Shown here in pieces: positions 22,905-30,780 of a stretch of DNA of 30,780 bases. A program made the translations under genes and the position numbers. Source of the stretch: an uncultured Lachnospiraceae bacterium. GTDB taxonomy: Bacteria > Bacillota > Clostridia > Lachnospirales > Lachnospiraceae. The notes beneath the pieces were generated by a model, which saw only the letters and a list, made by a program, of their open reading frames with translations, was not told the DNA's origin and ran no database searches. How positions within the stretch are numbered: position 1 is the first letter of the stretch; every line of letters starts with the position of its first letter. The stretch lies in NCBI GenBank assembly GCA_934309145.1, contig CAKRCW010000014.1:1-30780 (forward strand), in the 5' to 3' direction.

Positions 22905-23474
22905 GTGAGAGAAAATGAAAAAAAGAACACTAAACAGATTTTGGCTGCCAGCTTAAAACAGTTACTAGGTAGAATTCCTATGGAAAAAATAACTGTCAAG
23001 GATATAACGGATGGGGCAGGGGTTATAAGACCTACATTTTATAATCATTTTAGTGATAAATATGAGCTGCTGGAATACATCATCAGAGAGGATTTGCTTA
23101 AGCCTGTCAAGCCGCTTTTACTTAATCACATGATTATGGAGGGACTTACGCTATTATTCTCCAATCTTAAGAATGACAGGGATTTTTATATAAATGCTGT
23201 TAAGATAGAAGGACAGAATTCATTTGAAAGTATTGCAAGACAAGAGGTAACCAAACTTTTGCTTGAGGTTATGGATGAGGTGTCTGGCGGAAATCATTAC
23301 AGATATGTCTGGCTGTCAAGAGATATAGTTGCGCAGTTTTACGCACAGTCTATGTGCTATGTTGCCATAACATGGATAAAGAGAGATTTCATGATTGAGC
23401 CTAAGGAATTGTCAGAAATATACGAATATTTGACTAAAAGTACTATGCTTGATGTTTTGAAGGAGTTTTCTTAA
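22905..23474 (+). CDS. TetR/AcrR-family regulator
   Basis: The product has 189 residues. The N-terminal DNA-binding domain is typical: 'NTKQILAASLKQLL', 'KITVKDITDGAGVIRPTFYNHFSDKYELLEYI' (helix-turn-helix at about 30-55). The all-helical C-terminal part (about 65-185) would bind a ligand and form the dimer, and resembles the DhaS-like group. I chose GTG at 22905 because GAGG lies about 11 nt upstream; an open extension to 22830 runs back into the cls gene. The MMPL and YhgE-like genes follow, and a TGCAGG/CCTGCA palindrome lies before them, so it probably represses that exporter operon. Terminator at 23578-23612. Confidence 0.87.
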   Translation: MRENEKKNTKQILAASLKQLLGRIPMEKITVKDITDGAGVIRPTFYNHFSDKYELLEYIIREDLLKPVKPLLLNHMIMEGLTLLFSNLKNDRDFYINAVKIEGQNSFESIARQEVTKLLLEVMDEVSGGNHYRYVWLSRDIVAQFYAQSMCYVAITWIKRDFMIEPKELSEIYEYLTKSTMLDVLKEFS

Positions 23475-23577
23475 CACATAATTGACAATGGTAAAAAAAG
23501 TATAAATACATAAATACACAAAAGTTTAAACGAAACTACAAATAAACAAAAATGTATGCCAAAATAAACACACATGA

Positions 23578-23612
23578 AGGATTGAATATTTAAAACATTC
23601 AATCCTTTTTTT
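23578..23612 (+). terminator. Terminator after the TetR gene
   Basis: AGGATTGAAT (23578-23587) and ATTCAATCCT (23597-23606) form a perfect 10-bp stem, with a T run to 23612. It lies about 100 nt after the TetR stop. The stretch before it is AT-rich and includes TTGACA near 23482 without a convincing -10 box. Confidence 0.9.
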
Positions 23613-23631
23613 ATTATGGTATCGAACAAAG

Positions 23632-23707
23632 GGACAGCGTATAGCGGCCGGAAAGTACAGCTGTCTCTTGCAGGAACACCTGCATAAGGGTTTATATATT
23701 ATATAGG
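23632..23707 (+). promoter_or_regulatory. Control region of the MMPL operon with likely TetR operator
   Basis: TGCAGG (23669-23674) and CCTGCA (23679-23684) are perfect half-sites with a 4-bp spacer, a shape usual for TetR-family operators. They overlap TTGCAG (23668-23673), followed after 17-18 bp by a TTTATA/TTATAT box (23691-23697), a plausible but weak promoter. Just upstream GACAGC (near 23634) pairs with GCTGTC (near 23660). The 14-base string TAAGGGTTTATATA (23685-23698) recurs inverted just after the operon at 27963-27976. Confidence 0.5.
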
Positions 23708-23722
23708 AAAGAAGTGATTAGA

Positions 23723-25852
23723 ATGATTAATTTTGGAAAATGGGTAGTGAAGCACAGGGTCGCAATTCTAATAGTTGGTGTTTTGCTGCTGATTCCATCG
23801 GCAATCGGATATTTCAAAACAAGAGTTAATTATGATATCCTTACATACCTTCCAAAGGACATTGAGACAATGAAGGGACAGGAAATCATGGTTGATGAAT
23901 TTGGAACCGGTGCATTTTCGATGTGCGTAGTTGAAGGAATGGATGACAAAGACATTTCTGCTATGCGTAAAAAGATGCTTGAGGTTGACAACGTAAAGGA
24001 TGTACTTTGGTATGATTCTTTCATGGATTTGTCAGTACCTATTGATATGCTTCCTAAGGAGATACAGGATGCATTCATTAATAAGGATGCAGATTCAACA
24101 ATAATGTTTGTGTTGTTCCCGACATCAATATCTGCCGATGAGACAATGGATGCAATCAAGGATTTGAGAAAGGTAGTAAGCAGTCAGGCTTATCTGTCGG
24201 GAATGTCAGCGGTAGTAAGTGATATCAAGGATTTGTCTGGAAAAGAGACACCTATCTATGTACTTATTGCGGTTGTACTTTCAACTATAGTATTGGCGAT
24301 ATCCATGAATTCGGCAATTATTCCGGTATTCTTCCTGCTGAGTATTGGTATGGCAATCGTCTACAACTTAGGTTCAAATGTTATACGAGGTGAGATATCA
24401 TATGTTACGCAGGCACTTGCCGCGGTATTACAGCTCGGTGTAACAATGGACTACTCGATATTCCTGTGGCACAGCTACGAGGAAAAACAGGAGGTATATC
24501 CTGGAGACAAGAAACGTGCAATGGCACATGCGATATCTAATACGATATCTTCAGTAGTAGGAAGCTCAATAACTACTGTGGCAGGCTTTGTAGCACTTTG
24601 CTTCATGAGCTTCACACTTGGTATGGACCTTGGTATTGTTATGGCAAAGGGTGTAATCTTCGGTGTTATAAGCTGTGTAACAATACTTCCATCAATGATA
24701 CTTATATTTGATAAGGCTATTGAGAAAACAAAGCATAAGGTTTTGCTTCCTGACCTTGGCAGAATATCAGGATGGGTTACAAAGCATTTCTACATATTTA
24801 TAATATTGTTTGTAGTAATACTTGTACCTGCAATATACGGATATACTCACACGGATGTATACTATGACCTTGCCGGAACACTTCCTAAGGAGCTTGACAG
24901 TATCACAGCTAATACTAAGCTGGCTGATGAATTTGAGATGGGTGCTACCCACATGATACTTCTTGATAAGAACACAAGCACCAAGGATGTGTGCAACATG
25001 ACAAAGGAGATTGAGAAGGTAGATGGTGTAAAGACAGTACTCGGACTTGACAGCATAATTGGAACATCGCTTCCTAAGGAACTGTTACCTGATTCAATAC
25101 TTGAGGTATTTGAAAGTGGAAATTACAAGATGATGATTGTAATGTCTGAATACGCAGTAGCATCTGATGAGGTAAATGAACAGTGTAAGCAGATTAACAA
25201 CATTGTGAAGAGCTATGATGAGTCTGGTATGCTCATAGGTGAGGCTCCTTGTACAAAAGATTTGATTGAGATTACAGATAACGACTTTAAGGTAGTTAGT
25301 GCGGTATCTATCGGTGTAATATTTATAATTATATTGTGTGTATTCCGTTCGATTACATTACCTATCATACTTGTTGCTGTAATTGAGTTTGCTATATTTA
25401 TCAACATGGGTATTCCTGCATATACAGGAACAACACTTCCGTTCATAGCATCTATAGTAATCGGTACTATACAGCTTGGAGCGACGGTTGATTATGCAAT
25501 TCTTATGACAAATAAATATAAGCGTGGAAGAAATCATGGACTTGAGAAGCGTGAGGCAATAACAGAGGCTATGCAAGGCTCAGTTCAGTCAATTATAGTC
25601 AGTGCGTTAAGCTTCTTTGCTGCAACCTTCGGTGTAGGCTTATATTCTAACATTGATATGATAAGCTCGTTGTGTACATTGATGGCAAGAGGTGCATTAA
25701 TCAGTATGGTAGTTGTTATATTGGTTCTGCCTTCAATGTTTATGATTTTCGATAAGATAATTATCAATACTAGTATGGGCTTTAAGATGAAGAAAGACAA
25801 ATCGGATAGTAATAATGACGGTACAGTTGATGAGACTGTACAGCAGAATTAA
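23723..25852 (+). CDS. MMPL/RND-type membrane exporter
   Basis: The product has 709 residues and two similar halves, each with one span, an outer domain (about 30-170 and 375-510) and a bundle of five spans. Each half has the MMPL-like start 'YDILTYLPKDIETMKGQ' or 'YYDLAGTLPKELDSITAN' and the central motif 'LGVTMDYSIFLWHSY' or 'LGATVDYAILMTNKY'; the aspartates in these (TMDY, TVDY) are the proton-relay residues of the family. MMPL proteins export lipids, peptides or drugs using the proton gradient. I chose ATG at 23723; the GTG at 23714 has poor spacing. It pairs with the YhgE-like gene 17 nt downstream and lies after a TetR gene. Confidence 0.9.
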   Translation: MINFGKWVVKHRVAILIVGVLLLIPSAIGYFKTRVNYDILTYLPKDIETMKGQEIMVDEFGTGAFSMCVVEGMDDKDISAMRKKMLEVDNVKDVLWYDSFMDLSVPIDMLPKEIQDAFINKDADSTIMFVLFPTSISADETMDAIKDLRKVVSSQAYLSGMSAVVSDIKDLSGKETPIYVLIAVVLSTIVLAISMNSAIIPVFFLLSIGMAIVYNLGSNVIRGEISYVTQALAAVLQLGVTMDYSIFLWHSYEEKQEVYPGDKKRAMAHAISNTISSVVGSSITTVAGFVALCFMSFTLGMDLGIVMAKGVIFGVISCVTILPSMILIFDKAIEKTKHKVLLPDLGRISGWVTKHFYIFIILFVVILVPAIYGYTHTDVYYDLAGTLPKELDSITANTKLADEFEMGATHMILLDKNTSTKDVCNMTKEIEKVDGVKTVLGLDSIIGTSLPKELLPDSILEVFESGNYKMMIVMSEYAVASDEVNEQCKQINNIVKSYDESGMLIGEAPCTKDLIEITDNDFKVVSAVSIGVIFIIILCVFRSITLPIILVAVIEFAIFINMGIPAYTGTTLPFIASIVIGTIQLGATVDYAILMTNKYKRGRNHGLEKREAITEAMQGSVQSIIVSALSFFAATFGVGLYSNIDMISSLCTLMARGALISMVVVILVLPSMFMIFDKIIINTSMGFKMKKDKSDSNNDGTVDETVQQN

Positions 25853-25869
25853 TAAAGGAGGAGCTTCTT

Positions 25870-27942
25870 ATGAATCATATGGATATAAATAAACGTAGAA
25901 AATATATAGTTGGCGGTGCTACAGCTATGGCAGTTGCAATAGCATCATGTGGTGTTGGAATGTATGGTAGTCATAGTGTAGTGCTAAATGACAGTGAGAT
26001 ATACATGGCTGATACTGTAGCTGGTGCAGATACACAGATGATAGCATCAAGCACAGATGCAGACTTAGTTGATACATTATCTTCAAATGTAAATGTTGAG
26101 GAGAAGGATGTATATAAGGATGAGACAGTATATGTATTTGCGGATGCGAATGGTAATACAAACAACATCCTTGTAAATGAAAAGCTTAAGAATGCTGATG
26201 GTTCAGCAACTCTTACAGATAAGACAGACCTTAAGGATATTGTAAATGTAAAGGGTGATGAGACCTTTACACAGGATGGAGATACAATAACATGGGATGC
26301 CAACGGAAATGATATATGCTATCAGGGAACATCTGATAAGGATTTGCCGGTGGATGTAAAAGTTACATATTACCTGGATGGTAAGGAAATAACACCAGAC
26401 CAGCTTGCTGGTCAGAGTGGTCAGGTTAAAATTAGATTTGATTACACAAACAATGCAACAGTTAAGAAGGACGTAAATGGCAAGGAAGAGACAATAACTG
26501 TTCCGTTTATAGCTGTAACAGGAATGATGCTTGGAGACAATTTCACAAATGTCACTGTTGAAAACGGCAAGGCAATGTCAGAGGGAGATTCCAATATCGT
26601 AGTTGGATACGCTATGCCTGGTATGCAGGATAGCCTTGGAATAGATGACGCTGATCTCACACAGGATATAACCTTCCCTGATTATTTTGAAATGACAGCG
26701 GATGTGACAGATTTCTCTATGGATATGACAGTTACTATGCTTGTAAATGGCTCTGCAATGAATCTTGCAGGAGATATAGATATGTCATCCCTTGATGATA
26801 TGGTAGATTCGCTTACGGATGCCAGTGCTCAGTTAGTAGATGGTTCAGGTCAGTTGTCAGAGGGTATGAATACACTTCTCTCTAAGATGGGTGAATTCAG
26901 CACCGGTGTAACTAAGCTCCAGAATGGACTTAACAGTCTTGCAAGTGGTTCAAGCACACTTGCAGCAGGTGTAAGCACAATAAATACAAGTGCGCAGTCA
27001 ATCAGTGCAGGTATCAATGCTCTTAACACAGGTCTTACAACAGCTATGACTGATGATGAAAAGCAGGCGACAGCGGCAGCGGCTTCTACGCAGGCACAGG
27101 CAACTGTTGCACAGGCGTTTGCTGATGGACAGTATGATGCGATAAAGACACAGGCAACTGCTGAATTTACAACATTTATGAATGAAAAAGCTTCTGCTAT
27201 GATTTATACACAGCTTTCGGCTAATACAGAATTAAAGAACAGTATTACAGCAGCGGTTATACTTGGAATTGCACAGGAGAAGGGATTGACATACGAACAG
27301 GCACAGGCGGCTGTGTCACAGGATGAGACTCTTCAGGCATTTGTTGCCACAACAGTGGATTCAAAGATTAATGAGATGGCAACCTCTATTGCCTCAGGTA
27401 TGGCTACAAATGGTGCATCCGTGATAGGCACACAGGTTGCTGATTCATGTCAGACAGCAGCTGTAACAGCAGCCGGTCAGGCAGCAGGTCAGGCGGTAAT
27501 CGCTGGTGCAGAGGGTGCAAAGGCTCAGATAGCTGCACAGATTAATGCAACACAGGCAAATGGATACAGTCTTGTAACAGGTGCTCAGGCTCTTGCAGCA
27601 GGAACAAATACCCTTGCTTCAAGCGTACCAACACTCTCAGATGGTGTATCACAGCTTGTAACAGGTATAAATAGCCTTGCTAGTGGAACATCACAGTTGT
27701 CAGACGGCGTAAGCCAGTTAGCAGATGGCGCAACAGCATTAGACGATGGAATGAACCAGTTCAATGAGCAGGCTATAGAGAAGCTTGAGAGTGCTTATAA
27801 CGGAGATTTGAAGAATCTTACAGGCAGAATCCAGGCTGTCCTTGAGGCATCATCAGAATATGATACTTACACAATGTTAAATGATGGAGATACAGGTGCA
27901 ACAAAATTCATTATTAAGACTGATGGAATATCTGTTGAGTAA
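25870..27942 (+). CDS. YhgE/Pip-like exported heptad-repeat protein
   Basis: The product has 690 residues. A basic start, then a hydrophobic segment ending 'AIASC' (C27), fits a signal peptide with lipobox, so it may be a lipoprotein; an uncleaved anchor is also possible. From about 320 to 380 and 575 to 640 it has the 'LxxGxxxLxxG' heptad pattern (for example 'LSDGVSQLVTGINSLASG') found in YhgE/Pip proteins, where it forms long coiled helices. An Ala/Gln-rich insertion separates the two blocks. The C-terminal membrane spans of full YhgE are missing; the MMPL protein coded just upstream may supply them. AGGAGG precedes the ATG. Confidence 0.85.
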   Translation: MNHMDINKRRKYIVGGATAMAVAIASCGVGMYGSHSVVLNDSEIYMADTVAGADTQMIASSTDADLVDTLSSNVNVEEKDVYKDETVYVFADANGNTNNILVNEKLKNADGSATLTDKTDLKDIVNVKGDETFTQDGDTITWDANGNDICYQGTSDKDLPVDVKVTYYLDGKEITPDQLAGQSGQVKIRFDYTNNATVKKDVNGKEETITVPFIAVTGMMLGDNFTNVTVENGKAMSEGDSNIVVGYAMPGMQDSLGIDDADLTQDITFPDYFEMTADVTDFSMDMTVTMLVNGSAMNLAGDIDMSSLDDMVDSLTDASAQLVDGSGQLSEGMNTLLSKMGEFSTGVTKLQNGLNSLASGSSTLAAGVSTINTSAQSISAGINALNTGLTTAMTDDEKQATAAAASTQAQATVAQAFADGQYDAIKTQATAEFTTFMNEKASAMIYTQLSANTELKNSITAAVILGIAQEKGLTYEQAQAAVSQDETLQAFVATTVDSKINEMATSIASGMATNGASVIGTQVADSCQTAAVTAAGQAAGQAVIAGAEGAKAQIAAQINATQANGYSLVTGAQALAAGTNTLASSVPTLSDGVSQLVTGINSLASGTSQLSDGVSQLADGATALDDGMNQFNEQAIEKLESAYNGDLKNLTGRIQAVLEASSEYDTYTMLNDGDTGATKFIIKTDGISVE

Positions 27943-27960
27943 TTATGCTTATCAGTTAAT

Positions 27961-28034
27961 CCTATATAAACCCTTAGGCACACAGGTGCCAACACTTATT
28001 AGTGGGAGGAGCTGTCGTATGGCAGCTCCTTTTT
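27961..28034 (+). terminator. Terminator and hairpins after the YhgE-like gene
   Basis: AGGAGCTG (28007-28014) and CAGCTCCT (28023-28030) form a perfect 8-bp stem with T run 28030-28034. It is preceded by hairpins GGCAC/GTGCC (27978-27990) and CAC/GTG (near 27993-28004). Read on the minus strand the first part has TT, a 5-bp palindrome with 4-bp spacer, then TAAGGGTTTATATAGG. This mirrors the layout before the MMPL gene. Confidence 0.85.
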
Positions 28035-28060
28035 GATGCCATAAAAAGCATGTACTTTTG

Positions 28061-28272
28061 GAAAACAAATATCAATACATTTCCAGGTGCGGGCGGGGTT
28101 ATATCTTCCGGATGGTTATCTTCCGGGACCGCTTTCGCTTGTTGCTCCGAGCAGTGGCACTAAATTCGTGCTATGCACTCATTAAGTGCCAGCTGTCGCA
28201 AACGTCCTTGCATATAACCATCCGGAAGATATAACCCCGCCCGCACCCGGAAATGTATTGATAATTGCTTTT
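28061..28272 (-). repeat. Foldback structured repeat, copy C (core on minus strand)
   Basis: The arms 28071-28119 and 28214-28262 match over 49 bp with one mismatch, and pairing continues outward with a few mismatches to about 28061/28272. Read on the minus strand the core begins AGGACGTTTGCGAC, as in copy A. Its main stem is TGGCACT/AGTGCCA (28185-28191 with 28155-28161), different in sequence from copy A but still fully paired. GC-GAAA-GC (28131-28138) is the GNRA-type unit. The arms bear no likeness to those of copy A. The element sits between the operon terminator and the next promoter. Confidence 0.85.
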
Positions 28273-28294
28273 TTAAAACACACTTCTTATAATC

Positions 28295-28323
28295 TTGACT
28301 TTGAGCTGGTCATTATATAATAT
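28295..28323 (+). promoter_or_regulatory. Promoter of the second methyltransferase operon
   Basis: TTGACT (28295-28300) is followed by TATAAT at 28316-28321 (15-bp gap) or TAATAT at 28318-28323 (17-bp gap). It lies about 45 bp before the start codon and about 25 bp after repeat copy C. Confidence 0.6.
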
Positions 28324-28368
28324 CTTAAGAAGAAAAATAATCTAACACGACTAAAAGAGAGGAATATA

Positions 28369-29541
28369 ATGTTTGAGATAGATGAGGAGCTTTCAGAAGC
28401 TTTAAAAGCTGCTGACAGAATAATAATAAGCAATAAGGCTGACAAGACATATAAATACAGGAAGGTGGAAATACATGCCATATATTTGAAGGGCAAGCGC
28501 ATTTATCAGGTATCGTGTTATACTGATAAGCAGGTATTTCAGGAGAATATCGGATGCGAGGTGGTCTGTAAGCATGTGGAAGAGCATTTTCCGGTAAAAT
28601 TATGCCAGATGAACATATTTGCAGCTGGAAAGGAATATAGCTACAAGATGACATCAAAGGGCAGGCTTCTTAAGAACATCAGGAAAAGCAATATAATTAC
28701 ACGCTGTGAACCAGAGACGAATACTCATAACAGAAAGAAGAAATACATATTGCAGGAAGGGGTTGTTGTCCCTCCGTTAGTTGACATGGGAATATTTACA
28801 AAGGATGGCAGGGTAGTTAAGTCCATGTATGACAAATACAAGCAGATAAACAGATTTGTGGAGCTTGTGGATGATGTGCTTAAGGATGAAAACAAGCCTG
28901 AGATAAATATAATAGATTTTGGCTGTGGAAAGTCATACCTCACATTTATAATATATTACTACATGACCGAGATATTGCATAAAAAGGTAAATGTTGTCGG
29001 ACTTGACCTTAAAGAAGATGTTATAGCACATTGCAACGAGGCTGCCAGAAAATATGGATATGACAATCTGCATTTTGAGATGGGAGATATAAATGGATAT
29101 CATACCAATATGAGGGTAGATATGGTTGTAACGTTGCATGCCTGTGATACTGCGACAGATTACGCACTTTATAATGCTGTTTTATGGAATGCCAAATATA
29201 TATTGTCGGTACCTTGCTGTCAGCATGAGGTAAACGGACAGATATCAAGTGAAACTCTTGCACCTATGATGAAATATGGTATAATAAAAGAACGAATGTC
29301 GGCTCTTGTCACAGACGCGGTTCGTGGTGAACTGTTAGAATACAGAGGATACCGCACTAATCTTCTTGAATTTGTCGATATGACACATTCACCTAAGAAT
29401 ATACTTATAAGAGCTGTAAAGGCTAATATAAGCACAGAGAAGCGCAATAAGGCATTGAATGAGGTGAAGAATATGTGCTATGAGCTGCATATTGAACCGA
29501 CATTATATAAATTATTTATACAGGGGGACAAGGAAATATGA
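28369..29541 (+). CDS. SAM-dependent methyltransferase, Methyltransf_32-like
   Basis: The product has 390 residues. The N-terminal 180 residues are mixed and unassigned. SAM motif I is 'IIDFGCGKSYLTF' at about 182-194, the acidic end of strand 2 is 'VVGLDLKED', and the later motif 'TLHACDTATDYAL' at about 258-270 with 'SVPCCQHE' at about 283 is typical of the group related to METTL25 and GSTCD methyltransferases. The substrate is unknown, with RNA the most likely guess. The gene has GAGAGGAA before its ATG. Its stop overlaps the next start (ATGA), which implies coupled translation. Confidence 0.82.
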   Translation: MFEIDEELSEALKAADRIIISNKADKTYKYRKVEIHAIYLKGKRIYQVSCYTDKQVFQENIGCEVVCKHVEEHFPVKLCQMNIFAAGKEYSYKMTSKGRLLKNIRKSNIITRCEPETNTHNRKKKYILQEGVVVPPLVDMGIFTKDGRVVKSMYDKYKQINRFVELVDDVLKDENKPEINIIDFGCGKSYLTFIIYYYMTEILHKKVNVVGLDLKEDVIAHCNEAARKYGYDNLHFEMGDINGYHTNMRVDMVVTLHACDTATDYALYNAVLWNAKYILSVPCCQHEVNGQISSETLAPMMKYGIIKERMSALVTDAVRGELLEYRGYRTNLLEFVDMTHSPKNILIRAVKANISTEKRNKALNEVKNMCYELHIEPTLYKLFIQGDKEI

Positions 29542-30428
29542 AACCAAAAAAGCACAATGCAGGTCAGGTTATAGTTTTGGCTATGTGCATGCTTCTGATG
29601 TTTGTGATGGCATTTGTTATGTTTGTTGGTGATTCAGACTATCTGCTCGGAAAAGAGGCAAGAGATGTTATGGATTACGCTGATGATGGAGTAGCACCGC
29701 CTAAGGGCATTCATATAAAAGTCAATGTGGATGCCTGCCTTGGAAACTATGCAGAGACGCAGCATAAGATAAATGGCATTATTCCTGCTGGTAAGGAAGA
29801 GCATTACATAGTATGGCTTGATAACAATGCTGCATTAAGTATAACTGTTAAGAACAAAAAGACAATTAACAAGTTAAATAGCATAATTGATGATACCTGG
29901 GATTACCTTGATGGTGTAAGTGATACACTTCCTTCAAGCATAACTATAGAAGGTCAGGTTAACACTATGGATTCCGAGTTGGAAGGATATTATGACGACT
30001 ATCTTGAGGATATGGGATTTGCGGATAGTGGATTCCCTATCTACTATGTAACAGTAGATAATACTGACACAAGAGCTACAGGCTGGCTTATTGTTGGAGT
30101 ATTGCTTGTTATAGGCATTGGATGTCTTGTTGGAATGATATCAGTAATCAAGGCAATAAAGCGTGAAAAGGCTGCGGCAGAGAATGTGCAGAATACATAC
30201 GCAGGTAATGATGCAAATGTATTTGGCAATATTAATAATTATGGCGCTAATGGTGCGTATAATAATGCTCAATACAATAATGGGACATATGGCAATAATT
30301 CTGCATACAATAATGGAGCGTATGACTATAATTCTACATACAACAATAATCCATATGCAGACAGTCAGTATGGAAACAATAACGATATGACGAACGGAAT
30401 GAATAATCCGTCTGACAACAATTTGTAG
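29538..30428 (+). CDS. Two-span membrane protein with Asn/Tyr-rich tail
   Basis: The product has 296 residues. A span at about 10-30 and another at about 181-203 enclose an outer domain of about 150 residues ('IHIKVNVDACLGNYAETQHKIN', 'EEHYIVWLDNNAALSITV'). After the second span comes a basic cytoplasmic stretch, then a tail (about 215-296) very rich in Asn, Tyr, Gly and Ala, with loose repeats of 'YNNG' type. The tail is low-complexity and likely disordered. Translation is coupled to the methyltransferase by a 4-nt ATGA overlap. I do not recognise a family and cannot assign a function. Confidence 0.75.
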   Translation: MKPKKHNAGQVIVLAMCMLLMFVMAFVMFVGDSDYLLGKEARDVMDYADDGVAPPKGIHIKVNVDACLGNYAETQHKINGIIPAGKEEHYIVWLDNNAALSITVKNKKTINKLNSIIDDTWDYLDGVSDTLPSSITIEGQVNTMDSELEGYYDDYLEDMGFADSGFPIYYVTVDNTDTRATGWLIVGVLLVIGIGCLVGMISVIKAIKREKAAAENVQNTYAGNDANVFGNINNYGANGAYNNAQYNNGTYGNNSAYNNGAYDYNSTYNNNPYADSQYGNNNDMTNGMNNPSDNNL

Positions 30429-30466
30429 TATATTATTATAGAAATACAATATATATGTACTTTTTT

Positions 30467-30502
30467 AGCAGGCAATTAAAATGATTAAATTGCCTGCTTT
30501 TC
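30467..30502 (+). terminator. Terminator after the Asn/Tyr-rich protein gene
   Basis: AGCAGGCAATT (30467-30477) and AATTGCCTGCT (30488-30498) form an 11-bp perfect stem with a short T run after it and six T before it, so it may work in both directions. The stem starts 38 nt after the stop codon. Confidence 0.88.
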
Positions 30503-30562
30503 CTTTGAAAAAGACTCGTAAAATAAATGTGAAAAAATTCTAAAAAAATTGCAAATAAATGA

Positions 30563-30591
30563 TTGACAAGTAATATTTTACATGGTATATT
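30563..30591 (+). promoter_or_regulatory. Tandem promoter P1
   Basis: TTGACA (30563-30568), 17 bp, TATATT (30586-30591): near consensus. A hairpin GCTGT/ACAGC (30598-30615) with loop CGCGAAAA follows at once, in the first transcribed bases. Confidence 0.8.
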
Positions 30592-30646
30592 AAACAAGCT
30601 GTCGCGAAAAACAGCAGATACGACTTAAAAATAAATAAAAAAGTTG

Positions 30647-30675
30647 TTGACAAAACAACTGCTAAGTGTTATCAT
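30647..30675 (+). promoter_or_regulatory. Tandem promoter P2
   Basis: TTGACA (30647-30652), 17 bp, TATCAT (30670-30675). A hairpin TGTCG/CGACA (30684-30700) with loop CTGAAAA follows, closely resembling the one after P1. A further hairpin TGAAAAT/ATTTTCA (30749-30772) lies at the window end. The gene driven lies beyond the window. Stacked strong promoters of this sort are typical of rRNA or tRNA operons. Confidence 0.78.
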
Positions 30676-30780
30676 TTAGAAGTTGTCGCTGAAAACGACA
30701 GATAAACACAAAACAAGAACCTTTGACAAATTAATATCATGTTAACCCTGAAAATTCTTAAAGAGATTTTCAAGGATTTA

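Noticed and set aside
23632..23700. Two-hairpin leader considered as a riboswitch
   Set aside because: It fits no riboswitch consensus I know. The second hairpin is better explained as a TetR operator, and no anti-terminator or terminator pair is visible after it.
26880..27770. Repetitive tract considered as a DNA repeat array
   Set aside because: The repeats are at the protein level (LxxG heptads and Ala/Gln-rich coils) and the DNA is not closely repeated.

Overview
The window looks like chromosome from a low-GC Gram-positive anaerobe of the class Clostridia, most likely family Lachnospiraceae. The signs are good sigma-A promoters (TTGACA-like, 16-18 bp, TATAAT-like), strong AGGAGG-type ribosome sites, tRNA genes without an encoded CCA, a hexameric glutamate dehydrogenase, and several single-pass proteins with a cytoplasmic zinc ribbon and a large outer domain. 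The placement is inferred from protein style, not from a marker gene. No prophage, transposase, CRISPR array or rRNA is visible.

Layout. 102-673 is a block of six tRNAs (Asn, Glu, Thr, Met-type CAT, Asp, Leu) closed by a terminator. 720-6703 holds a small XRE-type regulator facing a four-gene operon: three zinc-ribbon membrane proteins, then a sigma-factor-like protein fused to a membrane anchor and outer domain. Its promoter is overlaid by a perfect palindrome. 6831-10825 carries a nicotinamidase-like hydrolase, a convergent dGTPase-like HD protein, a MarR-like regulator and an NSS sodium symporter. 10826-13415 has a candidate small RNA, an intergenic foldback repeat, an Lrp/AsnC regulator and gdhA. 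13656-16180 has a ParB-like/BMP-like fusion protein and a metallophosphoesterase. 16303-20120 has a zinc-ribbon Ser/Thr kinase with a tandem outer domain, followed by citrate synthase. 20364-23474 is a methyltransferase, cardiolipin synthase and TetR regulator. 23723-27942 is an MMPL exporter with a YhgE-like heptad protein. 28369-30428 is a second methyltransferase overlapping an Asn/Tyr-rich membrane protein. The window ends in two tandem strong promoters, each followed by a small hairpin.

Two things stand out. First, three intergenic elements (11112-11315, 20125-20257, and 28061-28272 on the minus strand) share a conserved core of about 80-90 nt. The core shows compensatory base changes and a GNRA-type loop. 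It is framed by long self-complementary arms whose sequence differs completely from copy to copy. I do not recognise this family. Second, the zinc-ribbon/sigma-like operon and the zinc-ribbon kinase share one plan (cytoplasmic module, one membrane span, acidic or Thr-rich linker, outer domain), which suggests a set of envelope-sensing proteins.

The metabolic genes fit together around 2-oxoglutarate: citrate synthase makes carbon flow towards it, and NADP-type glutamate dehydrogenase, next to an Lrp-type regulator, uses it to fix ammonium. The cardiolipin synthase, TetR, MMPL and YhgE-like genes form an envelope and lipid-related block.
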